DNA from: Tragulus kanchil
Lineage: Eukaryota; Chordata; Mammalia; Artiodactyla; Tragulidae
Direction: 5' to 3'
Length of the DNA: 64,000 nt
Assembly (NCBI GenBank): GCA_022376925.1
Contig: JAIOJX010000025.1
Span: forward strand, 141,505,301-141,569,300
The translations under genes were made by a program, and so were the position numbers. The notes below the pieces were generated by a model, which saw nothing but the letters and a program-made list of their open reading frames with translations, did not search any database and was not told the origin of the DNA. Positions 35,165-45,951 of this stretch are shown here, in pieces; position 1 is the first letter of the stretch; each line of letters begins with the position of its first letter.

Positions 35165-35942
35165 TTAATCATATTATTCTGAAATATTTGATTATCTAAA
35201 GTACTGAAAGCACAAATGCTTTAACTGATTACTTGATAAAGGAATTCAGGTGATGAGATGCAGGTATTTATAATTTATACTATGACTTTAAAAAGAATAT
35301 GTGTACACTTCCAAATTTTTAAAATAAAATAGCTTGTTTTTGTAGACCTCAGGGAAGATGGGAAAGCTTCGTTTTTAATATTACATTATCTTGTCATATT
35401 TGAATTTTAGATTGTATGTAGCTTATCATTTGAAACTGTTATAAATTAAATATATCATTTTCCTCGTCTGAGAACAGAGACCACAAAGTACAACTTGTAT
35501 ATTAACTCTGTTTTACTTCTTGTTTTTTATATGGCTCACAAGCTATTTTTTTTTTCAATTTGAACTCTTCGAAATGTTTGCAAAAATTAGAATAAGCATA
35601 ACATTTTGTAAAAATTTATGAAATTCAAATTTCAGTCTGCATATATATATATATATATATCCTGACTCATTCATCTAGCTACTATTTATGGTTGCTTTTA
35701 TGCTACAATGACAGATTTGGTTAATTGTGATAAAGGCAAAACCTTAAATACTTAGTATTTTACCTTTTACAGAAAATGTTTGCTAACTGGCCTTAAAGAT
35801 AATTTCTAAACATTTCTCATAAGACAGATTTTCCTAAGTTGAAATATTTAAAAAAAAAATAATGGTACATGTTAAATGTATACATAAATGTGATCATCAA
35901 TATTTATATAACTGAATCTTCAATTTAAAAAGAAGAATAAAG

Positions 35943-36070
35943 TAATTTCCATGATGGTCTAGTGGTTAAGATTTCAAGCTTCCAAAGCAGGGCCCAAGGG
36001 TCCTATCCCTGGTCAGGGAACTAAGATCCCACTTGCCATGTAGTGTGGCAATAAATAGATGAAATAATAA
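35943..36070 (+). mobile_element. CHR-1-like tRNA SINE
   Basis: 'ttccatgatggtctagtggt', 'taagatttcaagcttcca', 'cctatccctggtcagggaac' and 'taagatcccacttgccatgt' are the CHR-1 head and short body. Duplicated at 37046-37175. Confidence 0.85.
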
Positions 36071-36379
36071 AGATGTAAGAGATTATTAAAATAATGCCAA
36101 TGATTCCAACTGTGACATGAATTAGGAGAGACTTAATGCTATTAGATCCAACTATTCAGCATAAAAATGACCAAATTGTACCTTTTGTTCTGAGGACACT
36201 CAAATTTGGGATGTGGATAAAGTACAGTGGTTCTCCTAAAAGAGAAAAAAAATTGAGAGAGCAAAACAGTGACATTAAAAGGTAAATCTCATATATTGAA
36301 GTCTGGCCATCCAAATGCATATAAATTGGGAATTCTGAAGTGCATACATGCATATATTCTTATTTCTTCTGTTGACTAA

Positions 36380-36930
36380 AAGATGAACAACTTGAGAGTT
36401 GTAGGTTAAGTTTTTTTAATTTATTTTACTTTTTACTTTTGCAGAGTTTTGTTGTTTACAGATATGTATGATCCCAGAGAGAGTTGTAGGTTAAGTTTTA
36501 CTTGGGGCATAATTAGGACTGCAGCCCAGGAGGCAGCACCCCAGATAGCTCTGAGAGACTGCTCCAAAGAGGCAGTGTGAGCAAGATCAGTATTTAAGGA
36601 TTTTGGTGAGGGGGGAGTTCAATATCATTAAACAGTCATTTTACAAAGTATTTTCCATTAATCATCAGGATCTAATTTCATCATGAAGGAATTTAATGTT
36701 TTTCTAGATATGAGGAGATACAAGGATTGAAATAATAAAATCTGATCCTAAGAGCATTCTCCTATCTAAAGACCTGCCCCACCTTGGGGCACAGAGTGCC
36801 TCTACCCTACCCTGATCTCCATCAGAGGGTACTGATGATCAGCAGCTGGCAACAGCACGGGGTCTGGTCTCTGCAGAGGTGGAGGGCAAATGTCCTTGTC
36901 CAGTCATTGGCAATCAAATTGTTAAGAGCC
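36380..36930. mobile_element. LTR-like repeat (probable ruminant endogenous retroviral LTR)
   Basis: 'ttttacttggggcataatta', 'ggactgcagcccaggagg', 'cagatagctctgagagactg', 'aaagacctgccccaccttgg' and the C-rich end fit a bovine LTR-type repeat I remember but cannot name. No internal viral genes are visible. It is interrupted at 36411 by a 68-bp insertion and duplicated at about 37484-38035. Confidence 0.45.
36411..36478 (-). mobile_element. 68-bp poly(A)-tailed LINE 3'-end mini-insertion
   Basis: On the minus strand it reads 'catacatatctgtaaacaac', 'aaaactctgcaaaagtaaaa' and ends in A's. Perfect 17-bp target-site duplications, gagagttgtaggttaag, flank it at 36394-36410 and 36479-36495. The same 3' sequence is inserted independently at 54028. 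Probably a severely 5'-truncated L1. Duplicated at 37515-37585. Confidence 0.88.
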
Positions 36931-37045
36931 TAACGTTGAAATAAATTTTAAAAAGTTTTAATAATGGTACATGTTAAATGTATACATAAATGTGATCATC
37001 AATATTTATATAACTGAATCTTCAATTTAAAAAGAAGAATAAAGT

Positions 37046-37175
37046 AATTTCCATGATGGTCTAGTGGTTAAGATTTCAAGCTTCCAAAGCAGGGCCCAAG
37101 GGTCCTATCCCTGGTCAGGGAACTAAGATCCCACTTGCCATGTAGTGTGGCAATAAATAGATGAAATAATAAAGA
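37046..37175 (+). mobile_element. CHR-1-like SINE (duplicate of 35943)
   Basis: Second copy from duplication 12. Confidence 0.84.
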
Positions 37176-37514
37176 TGTAAGAGATTATTAAAATAATGCC
37201 AATGATTCCAACTGTGACATGAATTAGGAGAGACTTAATGCTATTAGATCCAACTATTCAGCATAAAAATGACCAAATTGTACCTTTTGTTCTGAGGACA
37301 CTCAAATTTGGGATGTGGATAAAGTACAGTGGTTCTCCTAAAAGAGAAAAAAAATTGAGAGAGCAAAACAGTGACATTAAAAGGTAAATCTCATATATTG
37401 AAGTCTGGCCATCCAAATGCATATAAATTGGGGAATTCTGAAGTGCATACATGCATATATTCTTATTTCTTCTGTTGACTAAAAAGATGAACAACTTGAG
37501 AGTTGTAGGTTAAG

Positions 37515-37585
37515 TTTTTTTTTTAATTTATTTTACTTTTTACTTTTGCAGAGTTTTGTTGTTTACAGATATGTATGATCCCAGA
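37515..37585 (-). mobile_element. Mini-insertion (duplicate of 36411)
   Basis: Second copy from duplication 12; its poly(T) is three bases longer. Flanking gagagttgtaggttaag repeats are at 37498-37514 and 37586-37602. Confidence 0.86.
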
Positions 37586-38149
37586 GAGAGTTGTAGGTTA
37601 AGTTTTACTTGGGGCATAATTAGGACTGCAGCCCAGGAGGCAGCACCCCAGATAGCTCTGAGAGACTGCTCCAAAGAGGCAGTGTGAGCAAGATCAGTAT
37701 TTAAGGATTTTGGTGAGGGGGGAGTTCAATATCATTAAACAGTCATTTTACAAAGTATTTTCCATTAATCATCAGGATCTAATTTCATCATGAAGGAATT
37801 TAATGTTTTTCTAGATATGAGGAGATACAAGGATTGAAATAATAAAATCTGATCCTAAGAGCATTCTCCTATCTAAAGACCTGCCCCACCTTGGGGCACA
37901 GAGTGCCTCTACCCTACCCTGATCTCCATCAGAGGGTACTGATGATCAGCAGCTGGCAACAGCACGGGGTCTGGTCTCTGCAGAGGTGGAGGGCAAATGT
38001 CCTTGTCCAGTCATTGGCAATCAAATTGTTAAGAGCCAATTTGTAGTTGACACTACCTTGGGGAACAGATCATAACATTCATAAGATAAAATTCTGCTTT
38101 AGGCAGTCTGTGTGTAGATTCTAAAAAAGAGTGAAGATCTTGAAGAAGA

Positions 38150-38350
38150 AAGGACTTCAGTGGTGGCTCAATGACAAAGAATCTGCCTGCTAGTTTAGGA
38201 GATGGTTTGATCCCTGGGCCAGGAAGATCCCCTGAACAGGAAGTGGCAACCCACTCCAGTATTCTTGCCTGGGAAATCCTATGGACAGAGCAGCCTGGCA
38301 GGCTACAGTCCATGGGATTGCAAAAGAGTCCGATACATCTAGCAACAAAA
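38150..38350 (+). mobile_element. Bov-tA SINE
   Basis: 'cagtggtggctcaatgacaa', 'tttgatccctgggccagga', 'gtggcaacccactccagtat' and 'gcaggctacagtccatggga' in order. Diverged head, intact tail. Confidence 0.93.
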
Positions 38351-38953
38351 ACAACAACGTGAGGAAATAAGGAGTTTGAGGTTTGCATTTTCCTTTGTGG
38401 TAATCATTATATGACTGAATCTACCTTGATTTTCTTATGTTTTCCTTTACTTGGAGCTCTGTGGAGTAATTTAATGGCTTGTTTTGCTTCCTTAACCACA
38501 TCTAATTTTGTACCAAAACATTTAGGAGATTAGGGTGAATTACTAATGCATATGCAACTAAAGAAAACAATGCAATTTTAGTAAAGTGAAACTAGCTTTA
38601 TTCACATTTTATCATGAAGCACTGTCTATTAACTGGCATTGTTATACTACTATATTGTAGAGAAAATTGAGCTTAATGAAAATGATTCTAGTGTCCTATA
38701 AATTTTTGGAGTGACTATATTCTCTTAAAAATATACTTTGGGAACTTGGTTTTATTTACAGCAAAAAAGGAAATATTCTAAGATAAAAGAAAACAAATAA
38801 AACAAAGAAACTCTTTAGTTTAGATATCATCAAGTTGCAAAGAAGTGATTTTTTTTAAGAGTAATATGCAGATGAATAAGATGAAAAGGTCACATTTGCA
38901 AATAAGTAGTAAGCAATAGTTTACTAGAAATAAAATTGAGCTTGTATCAAAAC
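38351..38953. other. Unique A+T-rich sequence
   Basis: No feature recognised. Confidence 0.5.
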
Positions 38954-38963
38954 ACTGCAACTG

Positions 38964-39298
38964 GGGCTTCCCCTGGTGGTCCAGTGGGTAAGGACAGTGC
39001 CTTGCAGTGCAAGGGGCACCAGTTCGATCCCTGGCCTGGGAAGATCCCATGTGCCGCGGAGCGGCTGGACCAATGTGTCCAATTACCGAGCCAGAGCTCT
39101 GGAGCACATGCGCCCAGAGCCGGGGCTCTGCAGTAACAGACGCCACCGTGATGGGAGGCCCATAGGAGCCAAAGAACAAAGACAGATGAAAGTAGAGAAA
39201 TGAAAGACCAATAGAAGTGGCCCGCTCGCTCCCCTCCCTCCCCAACCCGACCCCCGCCCAAAATAAATAAATAAATCTTTAAAAAAAAAACAAAACAA
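38964..39298 (+). mobile_element. CHR-2-related SINE, subfamily A
   Basis: Near-consensus: A box, B box 'gttcgatccctgg', 'tgtccaattaccgagccaga', C-rich stretch and (aaat)n tail. A perfect 10-bp target-site duplication, actgcaactg, lies at 38954-38963 and 39299-39308. Confidence 0.95.
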
Positions 39299-39308
39299 AC
39301 TGCAACTG

Positions 39309-39985
39309 ATTTATCAAATTATATGGTGATAATGTTTATGTTATTATATGATATACTCAAAATGTTTGGCAAAAATTCAAATACACTATGATAATTTCAT
39401 ATGTCTGTAATAGTTGCATAAATCTGTTAGGATGAATTTCTATGTGGAGGATCATGTGGGAACATTGAGAAAGAGATATTCTCATTTTCTTGTGTTTGTT
39501 AACTGTAAAAATAAGGCCAGAGTTGCCAGAAGTCCTCAAATGCCTGTAAATCAAGTCAACTCAGATGGAAGTAGAAAGCTAGAAATGTGTGTCTGATGAT
39601 ATTGAACTTGTAGACCTCAAGTAAGGCTTGAGTCAGCCATCTCTTTAAATTTGAGCTTCTATTTCATCAGCCAAAAGGCCATAACATAGCGTTAAAGTGG
39701 AAAATGCCATTTATGACTTTCGATGTGTAAGCTTGGCTGAATTGAATAGGCAGAAGGCAGTGTATGTCTCTAGATTCCCAGCTGTAAGAGTGACAGTACA
39801 CTTTATATGGAAACAAAAAAGAGTAAGCTTTTTCATCCATTGTACACAGGAGCTTATACGTTTAAGGCATTTTTCGGTTAAGTATTAGATTGTTGCAGTT
39901 TCTTTACTACTTGTTGTCTCTTTAAATAAGGCCTTACCAAAAAAAAATAATAATAATAATACATTTGAGTTGGCCCATGTGAAAG
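39309..39985. other. Unique sequence, nothing recognised
   Basis: Short open frames on both strands (60-66 codons) without any known domain. An A-run with (taa)n lies at about 39938-39961. Confidence 0.45.
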
Positions 39986-40442
39986 TGTTGCAGGGAAGAA
40001 ACCAATTCTGACCCCAGGATAAAACTGTTTCTTTGACTTGCTTTTTGTTACTTTTGTTATTATAATCATACACAATAGTTTGCCTCTGAATCCTGACCCT
40101 CTGCTTGACTGTTAAATTACAGTGCCTTTATTCAGAGCCCTGTCTACCTGCGGATGGCTGGAAGGGAAAATTAATACATTTCCTGCCCGAGGCTTGGCAT
40201 TCCAGGAGATATTTGCAAGATTAATGAGCTCTTTTACTTTGCTTCCTCACCTCCTCCCATCTCTAATTTATAAAAGAACCTGGAATCCCGACTCTGGTAA
40301 GATGGTTGCTTTGAGGTACTAGCCTGCCATCTTCTCGGTCAGCTGCTTTCTGAATAAAGTCATTTTCCTTGCCTCAGCACCTCATCTGTCAGATTAATTG
40401 GCCTGTTGTGAGGTGAGCAGAGCGATCTTGGACTTAGTAACA
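39986..40442 (+). mobile_element. Solo LTR of an endogenous gammaretrovirus-like (ERV1) element
   Basis: About 457 bp starting TG and ending CA. It has a TATA-like 'tttataaaaga' near 40266, a polyadenylation signal 'gaataaag' near 40351, then a T/G-rich R-U5-like stretch ending 'cttggacttagtaaca'. This is typical ERV1 LTR layout on the plus strand. No primer-binding site, gag, pol or env follows, so it is a solo LTR left after recombination. No clear 4-bp host duplication survives. Confidence 0.78.
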
Positions 40443-40468
40443 AAAACAGAGGAAAAAATACAGCTTTA

Positions 40469-40737
40469 TGGATGTCCCTGGGGTCCAAGTGGGTAAAGAG
40501 TCCTCCTTGCAGTGTAAAGGACACCAGTTTGATCCCTGGCCGGGGAAGATCCCACGTGCTGCAGATTGGCTAGTCTGATGTGTCCAATTAGGAGCCAGCG
40601 CTCTAGATCACATGTGCCCAGAGCCACTGCTCTGCAACAAGAGAGGCCACCGCAATGGGAGGCCCGCACAGGCCAAAGAATAAAGATTGATGAAAATAAA
40701 TAAATAAAAAACCAATAAAAGAGGCCAGAAATTTTTT
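40469..40737 (+). mobile_element. CHR-2-related SINE, subfamily B
   Basis: Diverged head ('ggatgtccctggggtccaag'), B box 'gtttgatccctgg', tail 'aaccaataaaagaggccaga'. A perfect 16-bp target-site duplication, aaaaaatacagcttta, lies at 40453-40468 and 40738-40753. Confidence 0.95.
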
Positions 40738-41106
40738 AAAAAATACAGCTTTATTAGAGTTAGATAGAAAGTCTCAGTAGTATTCACTAAAACTGTCCTC
40801 TAATGATGAACTTTTCAATAACTCAAACTTTAAGAACTGAGGATTCAGTCCTTACAGGTTAAGAATTCTCCATCTATCCAGTAAGGAAGGATGCATTAAA
40901 ATTGGAAGCTGGGAGAAGCCTAGGTACATTATGCATGAATATATATTTTCCCTCTTTCTTCTAACATATCAAAAAGTAACATTCAAACAGAGCCATCAAG
41001 GCCTTCCACCACCAGTGCTGCTTGGGCCAGCCATAAAATGGAGGCAGATTGAAGTCAGAATACAGGTGGGAAAGAGTCAAGCATAGTTCACATACATGAC
41101 CATATA

Positions 41107-41422
41107 TTTTTTTTTCCTTTTTTGGTGGAGGGGGTGGGGCGGGTTGGGGAGGGAGGGGCGGGCAGGCCCCTTCTATTGGTCTTTCATTTCTCTATTTTCA
41201 TCCTTCTTTGTTCTTTGGCCCGTGTGGGCCTCCCATCGCGGTGGCCTCTGTTGTCGCAGAGCGCCGGCTCTGGGCACATGTGCTCCAGAGCTCTGACTCG
41301 GTAGTCGGACACATCAGTCCAGCCGCTCCGTGGCACATGGAATTTTCCCAGGCCTGGGATTGAACCGGCACCCCTTGCACTGCAAGGCGGTGTCCTTACC
41401 CACTAGACCACCGGTGAAGCCC
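41107..41422 (-). mobile_element. CHR-2-related SINE, subfamily A
   Basis: Poly(T), G-rich run, 'ccttctattggtctttcatt', CpG-rich body, ending 'ggtgaagccc'. Target-site duplication tgaccatata (41097-41106) and tgaccgtata (41424-41433), one mismatch. Confidence 0.94.
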
Positions 41423-42195
41423 TTGACCGTATAATTTAAACCTAAGGGGCCACTGTGGACACTCTGGGCAATAGGACCTAGCTGCATTGTCAAAATTTAT
41501 TTGTAAATAGTTGTAAAAATTTCAGATACCCAATAATGTCCCTATTCCTTGAATCTGAATGAATTAGACAAACTTAGTGACTACTCATCTGACCAATATA
41601 ATTTATACTACTTACCTCTATGATGTAATGATTTTGTGGAGCTACTACCATGGTCACAAGATAGAGGCATTGTGACTCTCTCAAATGTAAAATCCTTGGT
41701 TGTCAGAGAAATGTAACCTGGATGGATATGTTTCCAATGGGTGACAAGGATGTGATACATATCAGACTGTTGATTTGATATTTCCATTGAACATGTGTTC
41801 ACTTTTAACATGGCAAACATCCCTTTCACAAGAGGCGTCATATTTTGGCTGATAGCAAGTCTCAGTAGTATTCACTAAAACTGTCCTCTAATGATGAACT
41901 TTTCAATAACTCAAACTTTAAGAACTGAGGATTCAGTCCTTACAGGTTAAGAATTCTCCATCTATCCAGTAAGGAAGGATGCATTAAAATTGGAAGCTGG
42001 GAGAAGCCTAGGTACATTATGCATGAATATATATTTTCCCTCTTTCTTCTAACATATCAAAAAGTAACATTCAAACAGAGCCATCAAGGCCTTCCACCAC
42101 CAGTGCTGCTTGGGCCAGCCATAAAATGGAGGCAGATTGAAGTCAGAATACAGGTGGGAAAGAGTCAAGCATAGTTCACATACATGACCATATAT

Positions 42196-42511
42196 TTTTT
42201 TTTCCTTTTTTGGTGGAGGGGTGGGGCGGGTTGGGGAGGGAGGGGGGCGGGCAGGCCCCTTCTATTGGTCTTTCATTTCTCTATTTTCATCCTTCTTTGT
42301 TCTTTGGCCCGTGTGGGCCTCCCATCGCGGTGGCCTCTGTTGTCGCAGAGCGCCGGCTCTGGGCACATGTGCTCCAGAGCTCTGACTCGGTAGTCGGACA
42401 CATCAGTCCAGCCGCTCCGTGGCACATGGAATTTTCCCAGGCCTGGGATTGAACCGGCACCCCTTGCACTGCAAGGCGGTGTCCTTACCCACTAGACCAC
42501 CGGTGAAGCCC
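42196..42511 (-). mobile_element. CHR-2-related SINE, subfamily A (duplicate of 41107)
   Basis: Second copy from duplication 13; the G-runs differ in length. Confidence 0.92.
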
Positions 42512-42582
42512 TTGACCGTATAATTTAAACCTAAGGGGCCACTGTGGACACTCTGGGCAATAGGACCTAGCTGCATTGTCAA

Positions 42583-44772
42583 AATTTATTTGTAAATAGT
42601 TGTAAAAATTTCAGATACCCAATAATGTCCCTATTCCTTGAATCTGAATGAATTAGACAAACTTAGTGACTACTCATCTGACCAATATAATTTATACTAC
42701 TTACCTCTATGATGTAATGATTTTGTGGAGCTACTACCATGGTCACAAGATAGAGGCATTGTGACTCTCTCAAATGTAAAATCCTTGGTTGTCAGAGAAA
42801 TGTAACCTGGATGGATATGTTTCCAATGGGTGACAAGGATGTGATACATATCATACTGTTGATTTGATATTTCCATTGAACATGTGTTCACTTTTAACAT
42901 GGCAAACATCCCTTTCACAAGAGGCGTCATATTTTGGCTGCATTTCAAAAGTGAGTAGGAGATCATGAGTGTTCAAACTGCCACTCATCTTTTCTTAAAC
43001 TCCTACTGAGCTAAGTTGGAGTTTTGTACTTTCACAAGCAGTGAATTAGGTTTCCAGTGATGTGAAGAGAACAGGCCAGACAGTTCCAGATGGCTATTAC
43101 CAATGAAGCTAAGGGTCGGTGTTTGTAGAGGAAGGAGTGGGCACAATATACAATCTCAATTATTAAAAGTCAGTAGACAGGTAAACAACCAAAATGGTAA
43201 CTGATGAATGAAATGACTGTCGGCATGAATAAGTCCTGTAAGTTTTCAAAGCTCCCAAGGGTGAGTTCATTATTAGTAGATTTGTATCTATTAAGAGCCT
43301 GCCATGGAATTAAGCTGCTGTGAGTTTATTCTTTTATTTTTTCATCTTCATTTTTAAAAAGTTGAAGCATCAGAGCTTTATAGTTAAAACACCTCTTTCA
43401 TTACTAGAAAATAATGTGTCCATAAGAACACATTAGTTTTTAGTTCACCTGAATGTAATTACTTACCTTTATTTTTTTCCTAATTATACTGTGCTGCATT
43501 AATACAGTTGGAATAGAAATGATACTATTTTCTTTCCAGAGGAACTGAAATTATCATACATTGCTTGCAGTCTAACTTTTTTTCACTTTTGACTAGTTAT
43601 AGTGCAATAGATAGCAGCTTTGTTTCCAGCATTATGTTGTTAATGCCTCATGCAGGATTCATGCATGATTATCTCAATTTATTTGTAAATAGTTGTAAAA
43701 TTTCAGATACCCAATAATGTCCCTATTCCTTGAATCTGAATGAATTAGACAAACTTAGTGACTACTCATCTGACCAATATAATTTATACTACTTACCTCT
43801 ATGATGTAATGATTTTGTGGAGCTACTACCATGGTCACAAGATAGAGGCATTGTGACTCTCTCAAATGTAAAATCCTTGGTTGTCAGAGAAATGTAACCT
43901 GGATGGATATGTTTCCAATGGGTGACAAGGATGTGATACATATCATACTGTTGATTTGATATTTCCATTGAACATGTGTTCACTTTTAACATGGCAAACA
44001 TCCCTTTCACAAGAGGCGTCATATTTTGGCTGCATTTCAAAAGTGAGTAGGAGATCATGAGTGTTCAAACTGCCACTCATCTTTTCTTAAACTCCTACTG
44101 AGCTAAGTTGGAGTTTTGTACTTTCACAAGCAGTGAATTAGGTTTCCAGTGATGTGAAGAGAACAGGCCAGACAGTTCCAGATGGCTATTACCAATGAAG
44201 CTAAGGGTCGGTGTTTGTAGAGGAAGGAGTGGGCACAATATACAATCTCAATTATTAAAAGTCAGTAGACAGGTAAACAACCAAAATGGTAACTGATGAA
44301 TGAAATGACTGTCGGCATGAATAAGTCCTGTAAGTTTTCAAAGCTCCCAAGGGTGAGTTCATTATTAGTAGATTTGTATCTATTAAGAGCCTGCCATGGA
44401 ATTAAGCTGCTGTGAGTTTATTCTTTTATTTTTTCATCTTCATTTTTAAAAAGTTGAAGCATCAGAGCTTTATAGTTAAAACACCTCTTTCATTACTAGA
44501 AAATAATGTGTCCATAAGAACACATTAGTTTTTAGTTCACCTGAATGTAATTACTTACCTTTATTTTTTTCCTAATTATACTGTGCTGCATTAATACAGT
44601 TGGAATAGAAATGATACTATTTTCTTTCCAGAGGAACTGAAATTATCATACATTGCTTGCAGTCTAACTTTTGTTTTCACTTTTGACTAGTTATAGTGCA
44701 ATAGATAGCAGCTTTGTTTCCAGCATTATGTTGTTAATGCCTCATGCAGGATTCATGTATGATTATCTCAAT
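42583..44772. repeat. Direct tandem duplication 14 (period 1093 bp), overlaps duplication 13
   Basis: 42583-43680 is repeated at 43676-44772. The shared part (about 41494-41851, 42583-42940 and 43676-44033) is present three times. One substitution is seen near the end ('attcatgcatga' against 'attcatgtatga') and one small indel ('acttttttt' against 'acttttgtttt'). Confidence 0.95.
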
Positions 44773-45951
44773 TTAGTGTTTTTAATTTACCACAAACATT
44801 AGCAAGAAGAACCAATTCACCAAGCCTAATGACTGGTCATATTGCAGAACAGTAAAATGTTACTTTTTACACCATTTTTTATGCAAAATTTATCTCAAAA
44901 CACATTTTAAAGTTAAATGGCATCATTATAGAGTTAAATATCATCTAGCCATATCAGCTAATAAATAACAGCTGATAGAGAAATTATCTACAAAGAGTCT
45001 AAAGGAAGGTTTATGGAATATGTATTTCAATTGGGTGGTGAGAGATTCTGGCAGAGAGATAAGCAATGAAATCACTGAGATGTCTGGAAGTTACAGCCAA
45101 AGCTATATGAGAAAGGTTTTAGTTCGGGTTTGCTTGCTTCATGCACTACGAATTGCTTTGTGAACTTGGATAAGATACTTAATTGTCTGTAACCTAGGTT
45201 TGCCTAGCCAGTAAATTAGGACAGAGCACAGGTTTAGAAAGGAGACTGCTCCTATTAAAGGCAGTGAACTGTTGTGTTCTGGGGAAACTATTTTTTTCAC
45301 CATTTCCTCACACTAACGCTCAAATAAAAAACAATTTCATTAAAAACTTCTTAAAAATAGGATGAATATCTAAAAAGAGAGTTGAATAATCCCCCATCAG
45401 CAAAACCAAAGAAAGCAAAATCTACTTCCTTCATCTTATGGATATATTTATGAGCATGAATGAATTCCACCTTAAAAAAAAAGATTTCATTGATCATTAA
45501 ATATTGGAACAATTTACTTCTCATCATATTAATGTTAGAAATATAAGTGAACTTCAGAGATTCAGGATGTTATTTTATTGCTCATTAATACATTTGAATA
45601 AAATTGGCATGTGTCCCCAAGCCAAAGCACTTCATGATAATAAAGTGAGTAACAACACTGTGGAGAAGCTTTAAGTTTCTATTTTAAAATATGGTTTCTG
45701 TGTTAGAATAATTACAAGACATTGCCTATATTTTTTGAGCTGTCAAAATGGAGTAAGTCTCCATGGATGTTGCAAAAATAAATCAAACTAGAAAACTTCT
45801 CAACAGCCTCCATCATCACCATTGTCTTCTGTGAACTCCCCTATCTCTAATTGCAATTAAACTCTACTTTCTCACCTGTGAAATTAAAAGAATGGTCTGA
45901 ATACAAGTCACAGATTCAAATACCCATAGGGCTATAACTGGTAATTTAAGT
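44773..45951. other. Unique A+T-rich sequence
   Basis: About 1.2 kb without recognisable repeats, genes or RNA signatures. Confidence 0.5.

Larger units (their letters stand above)
33660..35910. repeat. Direct tandem duplication 11 (period 1126-1131 bp), probable assembly artefact
   Basis: 33660-34790 is repeated at 34791-35910. The first 80 bases of the second copy are damaged: 'ttaaggcttcctgg' against 'ttaagggcttccctgg', and a 9-base loss at 'acatgatctaccgacgga' against 'acatgagttctatctctgat'. The rest matches, including a CHR-2 SINE and a (TA)n tract. Confidence 0.95.
35832..38039. repeat. Direct tandem duplication 12 (period about 1100 bp), overlaps duplication 11
   Basis: 35832-36930 is repeated at 36931-38039. 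The first about 80 bases also occur at 34711-34790, so that piece is present three times. The second copy starts with a garbled 'cctaacgttgaaataaattt' against 'cctaagttgaaatattta'. Confidence 0.94.
40765..42940. repeat. Direct tandem duplication 13 (period 1088 bp), probable assembly artefact
   Basis: 40765-41851 is repeated at 41851-42940. The differences I found are G-run lengths within the SINE and one substitution (about 41767 G against 42856 T). Confidence 0.95.
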
